From Arthrobotrys musiformis (taxonomy: Eukaryota > Ascomycota > Orbiliomycetes > Orbiliales > Orbiliaceae): DNA of 64,000 nucleotides. Numbering within the stretch: the first letter of the stretch is position 1; each line of letters opens with the position of its first letter. Shown here piece after piece: positions 1 to 13,100 of the stretch. The DNA lies in assembly GCA_036971715.1 (NCBI GenBank), contig JAVHJL010000013.1, positions 992,001 to 1,056,000 on the forward strand, written 5' to 3'. The position numbers and the translations under genes were made by a program. The notes under the pieces are model-generated. The model was not told where the DNA came from. It saw nothing but the letters and a program-made list of their open reading frames with translations, and made no database searches.

Positions 1-3000
1 CGTTTTCAAGACAGGCCGGGTACCGTTTCCGGCTTTCGCTCGGGTCGTATATGTCAGGCAATGCGACCATGACAATAATATTCTTTTTTATTGCACTCGC
101 CACCTGGTCACTGAATTCGCTTTCGGCCTCCGGGTCCACTGAGCTTGGGCTGAAAGACCAACTCATCGAAATTATATCGACTTGTTCAGCGATTGCCTCT
201 TTAATTGCCTAAAATCATCCCGTCAAATGAGTATATATTGTGGGGAAAAAAGAAATTGGCTCTATTCTTTGTTGGGTCTAATATTCAACGGGAGCTAAGG
301 GGTTCCAAAGATTGCAGCTAATTACCTCGGTCGCGGACCGAACGAATGACTTATTTCGTTCCCTTCTATTGTCTTCTAGGCGTTTAATAAAAAATTTCGC
401 CATTGGGCATACGGCCTGAACACAAGCTGCCATTTCGGTTCCGTGGTTTCTCTTGATGTCGTTCCTTATCCAAGGCTGTCCATCTTTCTTGTAAGTTTTA
501 CCTTTTATACAATTTCTATCCGTCTCCCGTAGTTCGTTGTGAAATCCGTAGGTTATTCCGTCGTCTAAGATTGCAACCTTAACTTCAGGCTGCGTTATCG
601 TGTCTTCTTGGGCAAGTTGTCCAAGGGAGTCCCTAATGAACTTTTGAGAATTCGACAGATGACTTATCCAAGGACTATAAATTACGGCGCTATTGAAGTA
701 TGGCGCAGTATCAGTATAACTATTACTGTTAGTCAATAGAAATCCAACAGCTGGTGAAAAATACCTGCTCCTCATGTAGGAAGTACTTGTAGTGGCTCGG
801 AAGTGAGCTCCTCTCGTGGGATAATTGAAATGAATTTTGTCAATAGCCAGGCTGGGTAGAAATTCATGTATCTTGTCTTTCAAGGTTTGTTCGTAGTTGG
901 TGCAGTCTGCAAGATCATGATCGCTCTATCCGGTGGATTCATTAGCACATTGTCCCGTGATCGAATTCTTGCGACCCCGCAAAGCTTAATTTTGGACCCA
1001 TTGGGTAATTTGACACTACTATCAAGGGGTATTACCAGCGTATCCACTGATATGTGTAAGGTAGAAAGCTGTCGGACAGATAGCCGGAAGTTAGCGTATG
1101 ATTCATCTATCGCTATCGCACCAGCAAAGTCTAGCAACAATATACTCACTTTCTTCAACTGGCACAAACCGTCCGGGGATGCCCAGCCTCTCAATACCGC
1201 TGTATTGCCGCTCGAATAGAGATGCACAATCTTTGCATTCGGTGCTGCTTCCAAAATAGTTTCACTGCAAACATCGTACTTCCGCCAATTGAATTCTTCA
1301 ACGTCGAAAGGTTTTAGGCATGACCGGATTGCAAAGTTGCTGTGAGGGGCCGTTTGAAAGCTCAGGGACTCTCCGATTTCGTCGACCTGCACCCTGAATA
1401 TTTTCGTTACACCCTCTTTCTTTAGCCACTCAAATATCTTGATATACTGATCCCCATTAGACGAATTCTTCATAGCCCGACTAGATTTATGTAATTCTCG
1501 GTCACTGTCCTTTTCACGGGCCGGAGCTCCAGGTAGCTTGACAAACTCAAGAATGCTTTCGAACTCTCCATCCTGCTGCTTTAATACCTCCAAATAATCA
1601 ACATCTATTGCTCTAGACGTCTTTTCTTCCAAGTTTAGACAAATTTGCTTCTCTAATACAAACAAAAATTTAATTTGGTTAGTCTCTTGTACCCGATAGC
1701 TAATGAGGATCTTTAGATTTTAAATTTTATGGACACCAGAGCTCACCTTCTACTCCACCGTAGAGGTACGCCATTTTCTCAAGGCGTGTCTTTTCGGTTT
1801 CGCCCTTTAAATTCTGTGTTGCGGCGCCGCGTCTAGCGCCTGTATCGAGACTAGTTTCGCCCCCGATGCAGATTGTTTTTATGAGATTTTTAGTTTTAGC
1901 TATGTAATATTGTGTGCCTTGGCGTCCAATATCTCCTTTCGTCGGATGGTGACCTTGAATAGTCTTAGTGGCTCCATTTATAATTGTGGGCCCGGAGCCA
2001 TTACGTGGGTCCATTCTTTCTCGTTTCGGGTTCGAATTCGAATTCGAATTCCTGAAATCTAAGCTGGTTGAGTTGCTTCGAAGAGATACCGACGCCCGTA
2101 TTTTATCTTCGATGCTCTTGAGTAAATTGTATGGAGAACTCGAGCCGTAAGTGCTACCGCAAGGCACTGGAGTCGCCGCATAGATTGATTCTGGACACGT
2201 CTGTATCAGAATCTCAATAAAATCGCAAAGGAAGCGGCTATCCAAATTTTGCTCATGGGCAGTTTTATACAGTTTAATTGCCTTATAAAGCAAGGTCTCT
2301 TTAGATTCGTCAGAAGACTCCAGGAAAACACCAGGTTGGCATTCCTTCCATAGCATCTTCAAGGTACGAAGGTTTGGAGGGGTGAGCTCTCCTCTATCGA
2401 TACCGGCAATAGAGAAGATGTATTCAGGACCGTCTAACATTTTGGCGAAAAATTTGAAGGCATCAGCTACTGGATTTGGGGTCTTAGAGGCCCCGTTCCG
2501 CGTTCTCGAGCCCTGTTTGGCAATCCGTGTTTCGAGCGCTAGCCCAACCCCTTGCTGTAAAGCAAGTTTTATCTTCTGATTCCTTGCCTCGAGTTTCTCA
2601 GTATCAAGCGTATTCAGGCAATAAACTCCTTTACCATATGCCTCGGTTCTACCAGTATCACCGACCTCAGCTTCGGTAAATTTGCAGGCTTCAAACATTG
2701 CTGGACTGATCCTTATTTGTCGGCATCCGCTAGCGCTAGCAGTTTGATTCGGTGTAGATGACGTTGGTTTCTGTATATACGTACAAGCGCAGCAATCCCC
2801 CAACGGGTCCTTATCCTTGCGTCGGTAATTTTCTTCCGGAACCCATATATTTAGAGCATGGAAAGTAAGTAGGGGGCAAGAGACCAGTAGAAGATATAAT
2901 GGCGTCTCCGAACTTTTGTTCAGTTCCCCGAGCATCTGTGGCCACCGGACAACGACGTGCTCGAAAAAATTGATTTGCCTTTTGGAAGGCTCCTCTGCGG

Positions 3001-3410
3001 CTGGCCTTGCACCGTTCCAGGATTGTGGGAATTCATCTTCTTCGTTGGGCTCAGGTTCGATGTCCATTATTTCAGCAAGCAGATGAAGGAAGTTTTGGCC
3101 CGACCGGGTCTTTTTTTCGATATCCTCGTAGCCTCCTTGGCCCTGTTCGAGATCGTCCCAATTTTGGGAAAGCTCTCCATCTTCCACCCCTTCCCATATT
3201 GCTTCGCATCTCTGTTCTAGATTCACATTATGACGGGACGGCTTCTTAGATCGGGTACTCGTGGTCTTCCCTTTGTTGTAGACTTCGGCACCCCCACTCT
3301 CTTCATAGCCTTTATCGGAGTCTCTGGAAGGTTTCTGACCAGACGCTGGCAAAATGAGCTTTTCTGCCTTGGCATTCCCAATCCCAGAGTTTCTCCTATT
3401 TAAATTTAAA
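1..3410 (-). CDS. Ankyrin-like/subtilisin (peptidase S8) protein, C-terminus off left edge
   Basis: The gene runs leftward and is cut by the window edge. The first visible exon (about 3410-1747) has ankyrin-like text (NFLHLLAEIMD, SSETPLYLLL). It begins after a clear acceptor (CTACTAAC branch, then CAG near 3411), so the start codon is in an unseen upstream exon. A GTGAGC intron at 1746-1653 joins it in frame to 1652-~900, which carries the region typical of fungal NLR-type subtilases (FDVEEFNWRKYDVCSE, APNAKIVHLYSSGNTAVLRG). The subtilase domain follows: catalytic Asp in VAILDDGI, His in NHGTEMA, then an intron at 325-209 and VDIISMSWSF. The catalytic Ser would lie beyond position 1. Between about 1050 and 883 the frame changes; either a weak intron or a frameshift is needed. 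Such proteases are linked to NLR-like and gasdermin heterokaryon-incompatibility loci; a role here is inferred. Confidence 0.75.
209..325 (-). other. Intron in the subtilase domain
   Basis: The GTAATT donor follows the codons for SATE, and a TTTTAG acceptor precedes AIKEAIAEQ. Phase 0 splicing restores the standard subtilase spacing between the HGT histidine motif and the VDIISMSWS strand. Confidence 0.8.
2028..2053 (+). repeat. (TTCGAA)n repeat inside the subtilase gene
   Basis: Three to four GAATTC/TTCGAA units within coding sequence, producing alternating Ser-Asn residues on the minus strand. Confidence 0.85.
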
Positions 3411-4916
3411 TTTCTGATTCGAAAAGGTTAGTAGTCTCTACAAAATATATATCTGCTAACTAGGTAGTTTTAGACTGCGGCTAACTAACTTGTTTAACAG
3501 GCTTGTCATTTCGAAGTCCTTAGAGAGCTGTTGTGATGGATAGATACTACTAGTAAACTAGTCTTGCTTCCGCTTCGGACTTAGTTTGGTCGTGTGCCCG
3601 CAATATATAAGGCTTGGTTAATTAGGCGATCGTTTATCTCGCAATCCTACTCGTATCTTATGCTTGGTTTTATGGTATCGTGAAGTTTATATCGTGGAAA
3701 AGCCGAATATAGTGTATTACTAGTCCGAATATTCGTGCTCGAGTTTAATGAGACAGACGCTTTCGTATTTCTGAAACTGTTAATAAATACCTTTATATAT
3801 CTGCAATCATATGATGCACGATGTCGGTAATTGCTGATTTAAATTACCAAATTGAAGTTCCGGTGTTCAGTTGGCCATTGAGAATACTTTCTTGGCTGAG
3901 AGACGTTGCCAGCGCGGGGTGCGCGTACCGGATATCGGCCGAGCTCGAGCGGCCTAGTTAGCTACGTTAGCTAATGGGATGATTAAAATATCTTTACATT
4001 ACCCCGCTCCGGCGCTCCTCAGTCAACTTCGAAAGATACTTGCAGACAATCCGAGTACTTTTTGGTACCGATGTGTGATTGTTGTATTTCGCATAGCCAA
4101 CAACATTGCATGCGGCTGGATCCTGCTCGGTATACGACCTGCAGCGCCTGGACTCGAGGCTACGACCTGCATGCAATGCATGAGCAAACATGCACGGATG
4201 CATCGATGCATATTGCTAGCCTCTTCGGAAGTGCACTCAAGAGCGTGATATGATTTATGACACAGAATTAATTTTAGGTGAGGGCTAGCCAGTCTCGAGA
4301 CCAAGTACTAGTATAGTCTTAGGGAAAAAAAGAGAAGAAGGAAGGAAGTAAGCAAGGAAAGGATGTCGAAGGAAAGAAAAGAAAAGAAAAAGAAGTCATA
4401 TCCTAATCCAGGTATCAGTAACGTATAAGCGTAGGTATGAGACAACATACACCCTAAATATTGGAGTTTGGAAAATCCAGAGATTCAAATGAACTAGCAA
4501 AGGCATGTAGGCTCTAAGCTAAGCTGCGAGGCTAAGGTACCGGCGAACTTCGGTCTTATCGATTATCACATCGATATACCATGATGACCCCTGCAAAACG
4601 CAATATAAATATAAAGTCCCAATATGCAATGTCTCTATAGCTTACCGGCTCCGATCTCGCGGTGCTAGACACTAGCTCTAACAGTAATATCCCAAAGTGG
4701 TCTCGAAACACACGAACGCAGATTAAATGCTAAGGCCCTGAGACTATTTAAAGAGTGTTTTGAGCCTGGGCCATTGCACTGTAGATCTTCCGAGCTAGCT
4801 CGTGAGTTCGCTATTTCCATTTGGCAAACATCAATCCCTAGTTCCCTAATATTATAATACCTAGCCCAAGCCTTCCATTTTATATATACTATATCGATTA
4901 GACCTCAAAAAATACA
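3411..4916. other. Gene-poor gap in the accessory island
   Basis: No convincing exon was seen apart from the missing 5' exon of the subtilase gene, which must lie here. The gap has short overlapping ORFs without recognisable domains, a purine tract (about 4321-4395) and a cluster of ATGCAT/GCATGC palindromes at about 4168-4212. The last 60 bases before 4917 are AT-rich with a TATA-like stretch. Confidence 0.5.
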
Positions 4917-5834
4917 ATGGACAGCGGCAACGGCGAAGACGATCAATATTCCTTTAAGATTCCGTTGGGGCCGACCGGTGAAGACTTTCAACTCCACACA
5001 AAAAATGGCGTGGGGGAGATTCAGCGAGCGAATATCATCGATGATTCCTCATGTAGCGGACTTCATTTACAAGCTGAGATTGATCGGATAGTACATGGAA
5101 CGGATACGGAGAATGGTGTACCTGTCACTTTGATAGTTTTCGGCTTTCATCTGAACGGATTCAACGACAATCGTCGAATTAAGTCTGCCACCATCGAGAT
5201 ACTCTTTCAAGATCTTCAGAAACGAGTGCCCGACGAAGGACATTATTACGACCCCGAAGTAATCGCTCTTTGGCCTCAAGGAGCCCTTCAGTTGAGCGAA
5301 ACCTCAGTAGAGGTCCAAGACACTAAAGGAGTCGAAGTGGGTGGGGATGCAGGAGCAATGGGGCTCTCTATAAATACCGCATTCAAAACGGAGAGACAAA
5401 GACGGTTCATGCAAGCTGATAAGGCGACTATACACGGGTCCATTCGGCTCGACTTCGACGTACGTAAACACGGGCCTAAGAATGCAATAAGACTTCAACT
5501 GCATGAAAACAAAACGGGTCGGACCGGTGTGGTAAATCACACAAGGGCAGTTGTCCTGCTTCAGCGAAAGAACCAGGACCAGTTTACAGCCACTGTGAAA
5601 GTGGATGCGTCAGCAGATATCCTTTCCAACGCCAAGAGAACACTGCAAAATCTCTTTGGGATGGCCGAAGAGAACGACCCAGTCATTTTCAAACCAGGTG
5701 TAGACTATATAAGTCGCTCCATCAGCCTCGATCCGGATGCTGGTGCCTTAGGTGCATATATTGACGATAAAAATCTCGGATTGCAGGTGCATAAGCTTGG
5801 AGTTGAGCTCAAGGCATCCATTTCCCCCAGTTGA
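4917..5834 (+). CDS. Orphan 305-residue beta-rich protein
   Basis: Uninterrupted ORF starting ATGGACAGC after an A-rich leader and ending TGA. There is no signal peptide, no obvious membrane segment and no catalytic motif. The text alternates short hydrophobic strands with polar turns (VTLIVFGFHLNGFNDNRRIK, RIKSATIEILFQ, DPEVIALWPQG, AIRLQLHENK, RAVVLLQRKN, FTATVKVDA), suggesting an all-beta or C2-like sandwich. The C-terminus contains NDPVIFKPG. The pattern resembles a widespread family of uncharacterised ascomycete proteins, but I cannot name it. It lies between the minus-strand subtilase and the plus-strand NLR-like gene, so it could belong to the same defence or recognition module; that is inference from position only. 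Confidence 0.75.
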   Translation: MDSGNGEDDQYSFKIPLGPTGEDFQLHTKNGVGEIQRANIIDDSSCSGLHLQAEIDRIVHGTDTENGVPVTLIVFGFHLNGFNDNRRIKSATIEILFQDLQKRVPDEGHYYDPEVIALWPQGALQLSETSVEVQDTKGVEVGGDAGAMGLSINTAFKTERQRRFMQADKATIHGSIRLDFDVRKHGPKNAIRLQLHENKTGRTGVVNHTRAVVLLQRKNQDQFTATVKVDASADILSNAKRTLQNLFGMAEENDPVIFKPGVDYISRSISLDPDAGALGAYIDDKNLGLQVHKLGVELKASISPS

Positions 5835-7173
5835 TTTTGAATTTACAGGCATCATGTGAGCGGCACATTCTTTTGACTGTTCAGAGCGGGGTCACGGAAG
5901 ATCCGGGATAGTGTCAATTTCCATAATCACCTTGTGTTTGCAAATGTGAATTAAATTCTCTTGTATCCGAGTAACTCATTGGGATCCACTTTTGTACATG
6001 TTTCGACAATCAAGGAATTATTAATGAAGCACTTATTTATTCTGCAGACCTCTAGCTACAATTAAAATTCTGGACCCTAGAGCCTATAGATATCGATAGA
6101 TATACCTCCTCTCAGAAACTTGAGAAGGTGGCAAAGATGCAAACACACCTGTGCCATTTCCTATCCAATAGGGATGCACGGATGCCTTCAGCCTTCTTTT
6201 CTGAGAAAGGCGAGCGATAAATTGATGTTAACCCACCATACAGCTGCATACTATACATTTACGTACAGGTGTTGTGGCTGTTGTATATCCAGCCCAGGAT
6301 ATCCTAGCAGGGGTGGCGGCAGGGATGGCAATGGAGGGGCCGGTTGGGTTTGCAATGTTTGCCCATCCAGCCATGCATGGCCATGCATCTGATTCTCGCG
6401 TACTATTGCCTTCGGCTTTCAGTGAGACTTGCTCAGCTGGTAGCCGGCGGCCTTAGGGCCTTGCATACGACTTCGCCTGGACAGCAACTTGCTCAAAAGC
6501 GAACTTGTAATTGATAGCTATCGACGGGATAGCTTGCCGGCCAAGGTGTAATATATTATTAATATCTTGCATGCATTCATGTTAGCTGTGTACCCAAAAG
6601 TACCGATAACAACTAAACTAGCTGGATACTGCTCCGGATATCCAGGCTGCAGCCAAATGCATATGCGCACATCGACTGCAGAACGTAATTACGTAAATGT
6701 TCAACAATCGCAAATTGCAAAATAATAACAATAGTTCGAAGACGCCGGTCGCCCGTGAGGCCCATAGCTATCATAGTAGCTAATACCGTATGGTCATTTC
6801 AATCGCAACGAATAAATTACAAAAATGTTCTATATATACGCATACGTACTGAATCAGCGCAATTCACCCTGTGAGCAGCTATAGCAGAAGTTGTGGGGCT
6901 CGTAGGTAAATGACCCAGTCGAGTACTTTATTGTCTATAGATCTAGAGCCTGAACCGTGGACCACAAGAGAACTAAAGATCTGGAATACAGCGTCGTAAG
7001 GTCCCCCCATTAATCATTTTTTGGTTCCTATTTACGTAGGTACTGAAGTATATTTTTACTTACCTGGCTCCGATACGAATACTGATATTTACATTGCGGA
7101 TGTTTATAACATTAAGGACCCTGGATATTAATATTGGTGCGAGTTTAGTGCAAGTAGATCATATCCAAGCAAG
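5835..7173. other. Gene-poor gap upstream of the NLR-like gene
   Basis: No exon with recognisable protein content was found. Several ATGCAT palindromes occur (about 6370-6390 includes CCATGCATGG), with AT-rich stretches between. The promoter of the NLR-like gene should lie in the right half. The short ORFs here show no domain or splice support. Confidence 0.45.
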
Positions 7174-10100
7174 ATGGAGGGACAGGAAAAGGCAGATAAC
7201 AGTTATATGTAAACTAAACCCCATATATGCATACCAACCTAACTCCAATTCTTCAAATCTTATCATCCACCTACTGACGGAACTGAATCAGTGTTTGCCT
7301 TGTTGGATTCGGTTTTACGGACCATGCCCGGCAGGACGATCGAGAAAACGAAGGAGGGAAGACCCATAGCAATGGAGACACTGGTCAATCTGGGAAAGAG
7401 GGGGGGCACGATCTAGATATTAGAGCCATACTACCCAACCTCCTTCCGGAAGCTGAAATTTACGAGTATTATCAGCAAACCGACTCGCAAACCGGAATAC
7501 TTCAACCACTTGTCCGAGACTGTGGTGAATGGAGTCCGGACCGAAAAGTAAACACCCAAGCCAAGATCCATCGATCGATCGTGCAGCGCACATCGCAGTT
7601 TTAGATATTTATGATTCGGCGGAGAGTTTAGCATTTTATGATGATCATATGAACCTCAGCTATCAGATAGTAACAGTAATATTGACAATTGAATTCTTTC
7701 TTGCAGGACAAAGGCCTTTCAACAGCTATAGAACTTCTTAGCGACGCATCCGCCGATTCAATTCGTACGCAAGGCTCGAATCTCTTAGCTGTTCTTAGGG
7801 AAAGATTCTGTCAGTCCAAACAACCATGGAAGAGGATTGTCCTTGCCGGGTACGGGCTTTGGGGTGTCGTTGTTAAACAAGTATGGAACATAAATTGTCC
7901 CCCTTTCTGAATCCATCTCACCGACGCTGCGAGATGTTACAAAAAGATTTTAAAATTAAATATGAGCGGCCATAGCACTAATATAGCGACTAATATATGG
8001 AAAAGGCAATAATCGATGCCAACACGTACCCGGTTTACTACAGACTGGCGCTGCAGATATCCGACCTTGTAAGTAAGATCGAGCCTTGTCTTGTAAACCG
8101 CAAAGCTAGCCTCGATGCTAGGCAGCCAATTGAAGTTGACTGCGAAGTTACTCTGGCCGATGACTAAAATTAAAACTTGCACTAAAAGTCTTATAATGGA
8201 TAATACTAACTACGGGATTGACTAGATATTTTTCGGGACACCTCACTGGTGTGAAACCCCTGATAAATGGCGACCTGTTATCTTGAACCTACTAAATGAA
8301 TCGGGGCTGGGATCAGTTGGACGAATTCCGAAGTCCTTTTCCAGGCTTGTAACAACGGTATCCACACTTTCGGCAAGGTTTTATAAGTTTACAACTAAAT
8401 ACTCTATAACAAACGTCATCGCTTCTGAAGAGGGAAACAGCGAGGAGGTAATAAATAGCCCATATCCTATTATATATTTCCCTATTAAGCTTTTTTAATG
8501 TCTAAGGTTGATCAGCTACAAATTAGCTAACGTATGATTATCTTTGCGTGGGCGAAACATCTATGTGACAGAGCACTGAAATAATAGAAACCCTCGGAAA
8601 TAAAACAGACGTCGTGATCCAAAGATTCGGCCACTGCTTGTCGGATCTTCAACATTACAAAGATACTCTAGCCGAATTGCAATTGCTTAGAGATATATTT
8701 GCCTCTGCACCGAAGATAAAGTTTGGTATGAATTCGCCCTACTAGTTTGAAACCAACTCTTCAGTTTCTCACCAAAGAATATGCATATTTCCGTGCTTAG
8801 GCCGGGATATTGCATACATATGGATTTTTCTGTGTAGCTGTGCCATAGCTAATATACATATATATGTGGGAACTCTGTACTTCCGCAATTACAGCTATTC
8901 CTCTCGATATAAAGGCAACCCAAGATGGAACGGCCGAAAGACTTTATCTTAAACTTTTACAGATGCTCTCCCCATCGAGGCGGTCCTTCCACGAATCGAA
9001 GATAACCGATATTGAATTGGAGAGTGGGATACGACTCCAGGACATTTATCCTGAGATTCCGGCACGAACCTGGAATTTAAACAAACTCGATGTAAAAGCT
9101 TTCGAGAATGGCAGCTCCATCCAAATAGTAGGCCAGCATGGTCAGGGAAAATCCATGCTCCTTAATCACTTGTGTCAAAAGTTCCGGGAGCGGACCTCAC
9201 GGACCATCCTCGAATGCATCATAGAGCCACTCGGCCCGAATGAAGCGTCATATGGAGTCCCAACAACATCATATAGCGTTCTTGTATCCTTCGTTCGCCA
9301 GCTGCTCTCACAACGGCCTTATTCATTCTGCGATGTCATGCCTTTGGTCAAAGAATATTTCGAAATTGGTGCCTGGTCCGAGACAAATCTTTGGACTTTG
9401 TTTTGGCTACTGGTGGAATCAGAGCGGCCCCAGCGTATTCCATACTTAATAGCCATTCGAAATTTCTCCTGCTATCCTGGAGACGTTCAAAAAATGCTCT
9501 TCGCCCTCAGGTCGACTCTATTCGCTAAGAATATCGACCATATATATATCTTAACCAACGATCAGCGCGTCAATTTTGATTTGCCTGATTCCTTACCGGA
9601 ACCTTTTTTGATAGATATTGATCTAAGAGCTCCTGATCCGTCGGTGCCACAGCTGAGCGAAGACCTACCTGTATCAAGATTCTTGGCGGCCAAGTTGGAT
9701 ATTGTTCTGAGAAAATCGTGGCAATTTAAGTTCATGGGCCGCGAGGAGAACCTAGAAATCCGGGATGCACTCCAACGGGAGATCGCAAAGTTTGGAACAT
9801 CCTTTACTGATATCGACCTCTCTCTTCAGTTCCTCAAGAGCCGAAAATTCAACTTAACGACACTTCAAGCTATAAAGAATGTGATAGGGACGTGGCCAGA
9901 GAGTCGGGAGAAGCTGTATGAAACAAGGGTTGAGGAGCTGGCTTTAGACCCTGAGCTCGAGGATATACGACCTTGGTGCAAATTGGCGCTTTCTTGGGTT
10001 CTCTATTCTTGCCGTCCGCTCCGTGTTAAAGAACTTGCGGTTGCGCTAGCTCTAGACCCAAATGATACACAATATCATATTCTAGCGGACAAAACTTCTC

Positions 10101-13100
10101 GAAGTATGCAATCCGATCTTGAAAGACATCTCGGGGTGTTCCTCCGATTTGAAGGCGGAGAAGTTCGTTCACTTTCTTCGGAAACGGAGCTTCGGAATGC
10201 CCTTTTTTGGTTGGAAAATTCAAAGAAAGTCGAATCTTCTCCTTCCCAGCCAAGTGCCCACGCCCAACTCGCCATAGTTTGCATTCACTATATCCGAATG
10301 GTCCTCCTTCAAGGCGCGATATCTGACAAATGGGATGAGTGTGTATCTCAAGCATCTTGTGCTTGGGAGTACGACAATGTTACATCGGATAATCCAGATG
10401 GGAGCTTAGCGCTGCTGGATTATGCCTTGAGATTTTGGCCGCACCACTATGCGCAGGCATGCGCTGAAAGAAGCAACTGTGGTCGAGATTCCCTAGACCT
10501 CGATAACATAGTCTTGAAATTTTTGAAAGACGATAGTTTAAGGTCGAGGTGGTTCCACCTGTATCTTGTCGCTACATCAAATTCGAATGGCCATGGCACT
10601 GAGAGCCACTTTCCAACCAGTTATGTACACTCCGGGGACATAATACAAATAAGTCAATCTGATGTCTCGCACTACTTCGGATTTTCTTCGATTCCAGACG
10701 CTGAAAAAGATACTTGTGGCTCGCCGGCTCTGCCCACTGAGAACAAGAGCTCTGGAGAAGCCAAAAAAACAGACAATATCGAAGGTTTACACAGAGTCCA
10801 GGCCACCCGTGGCGCATTCCACAGAACAGTTCGATTCTCTGATGTTTCGACTCTAGAGTTCGCTAAATTGTTTTTCGTCCATGGCGACACTGTTTCTCTT
10901 GACACATTACCTTTTACACCGTCAGGGCCTTTTCCAAATGAATGCGCCATTCGAATTGCTGCTCAGGGCTGTGGCTCTCTCGAAATAATCAAGAAACTCG
11001 CAAAACTGAAGAATGCATTGAATAATGATAGCCCAAACATTAATGACGAGAGACGGACGATGCTTCATTCGGCAATCATTGGCGGCAACCCGGAGGTGTT
11101 TTCTCATGTCCTAGCGGAATACATCGATAAAATAAATGCAACCGATGCTAATGGAGAAGCCCCTCTTGCCTTCGCCGCCAAATTGAGGAACAGAAACGCT
11201 ATGAAGCTTCTCTTGGAAAGTCAATGCGACCTTGATGCCCAGAACATAAAGAACGATCGCCGTACGGCTCTTCACTTCGCTACCTGTGCAGGCCCCAGCT
11301 TTATCAAAGAGTTTTCAGGATACCCTGTTAAATTCAAGCTGGATTCAAATGGTGAATCCCCAATTCATCTCGCAGTTAGAACTGGATGCGTCGATACCGT
11401 CAAAGCCTTACTGGAACTTGCTCGGAATCTTGATCCAAAGAGAGGACTCGAAAATTTTCAGCGTTTCATCAATGGTTCAAATAAATCAGGACAAACTGCA
11501 ATAGACTTGGCTATTACCTGTGGGCACTTGGACGTCGTCAAGGTCTTCAAAAGTTACACTAATATTATGATCGAAACTTCTGTGGAAGACGAAAGCGAAA
11601 CTTCTATCGAGATTGCAGCAGGGCGCGGCCATCTTCGGGTGCTAGAAGAAATTTGCAATAGCCAGGATATACGGTTCCAGAGATTATTTCGGAAGGCTTG
11701 TGGAAGTGGTCAGCTATTAGTATTTAAATACCTTCTAGGCTTGAGTCCACTGGATGATAACACCGCCCGAGCTAGAAACACCAAAGAAAATCTAATCATA
11801 GCGGCGAAACGTGGATATCCAGAGGTGGCTAAACTCCTTCTGACTGCAAAGGTGGATGCAAATGTTGAGGATGACGAGCAAGGCAAAACTCCCTTGCATT
11901 ATGCCTCCCGGAATGGCCAAGCGGGGTTCGCAGAATTGCTCATTCGATATGATGCGGATATTGAAGCAACCGACAACGAATCTTTGAGACCGCTTCACGC
12001 TGCTATTGAAGGAGGGCGATCTAGTGTCGTCAAACTGCTTCTAGATAAAGGAGCGTATCCCGCTAATGGCCCGGAAAGAAAATCGGTGTTCCACCTGGGT
12101 GTTAAGTACCCAGATATCATTTCCCTATTACACAAAAGGCTTCCCGACATTTCGATTGATGCATTCGATAACAAGGAGCGTACGCCTCTGGTTTTAGCTA
12201 GCATGGGTGGTTTTGCAGAGAGTGTTCGGGTCCTGTTAGAGGCGAAAGCTGATCCAAACGCCGCCGGCGATGATAACCGCATACCACTATACTATGCAGT
12301 TCAAAACAGTCATCGGGATGTTGTAGATGAATTACTCAAAACTTCGTTGAGTAAAAAGATGAGTGCCCTGATACGGACGGTTCGAAACACAGATATTTTT
12401 CAACAAATACTTCCAACTATCACGAAGTCCTTGTTAGCGGAAGACTTTAAGAAAGTTGAGGAGGCTTTTGGAGATCAATTGCGAGGCTGGTATGGCGGCC
12501 TACTTCACCGAGCCGTAAGACTTAATTCAGAAGCTCTAGGCCACATGCTAGGGGAGCCCTCGGGCTTGTGGACTAAGTTCCTAGACCGCAAGGACCGAGA
12601 GGGTCGTACACCATTTTTTTCTGCTGCTTACGGAGGACGGGTAGACAGCGCCAAAGTGCTCATTGGGGCCGGCGCGGATATTTACCAAAGATCAGAAGAC
12701 CCGGAAGGGTGGTATCCACTACATGCGGGCGCTGATAACCTTGAGATAACGAAGCTTCTAGTCTCCAAAAGTGCTGACATTAATGTGCTAACTGGGGATA
12801 GTGGAAAGACACCTACTTCTCTTGCGGCTGGATGGGGTAAAGATGATGTCGTCAAATTCCTACTAGACGAGGGTGCAGACATCAACCTGCTTGACGAAAA
12901 CAAGCAGACGGCACTTCACTACGGTGGTAGATTAGAGCGTGAGACTTTGGAGCGACTGGTCGACGGAACTTCTGACCTTGAGAGAGTCAGTAAAGATGGC
13001 ATGACTTATATGCACCGTGCGATCGAAGCGGATAACGAACATATGGTAGAAATACTGTGTACTCGTGGCATGAATGTTCAATCTCTTGATACTGGAGGAT

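Noticed and set aside
3979..4304. Overlapping ORFs of 60-93 codons on both strands
   Set aside because: They share the same palindromic ATGCAT block, have no family features, and differ from each other.
4917..5834. Calling the orphan protein a fungal gasdermin
   Set aside because: Length and beta content would fit, but I see no recognisable gasdermin motif; kept only as a hypothesis.
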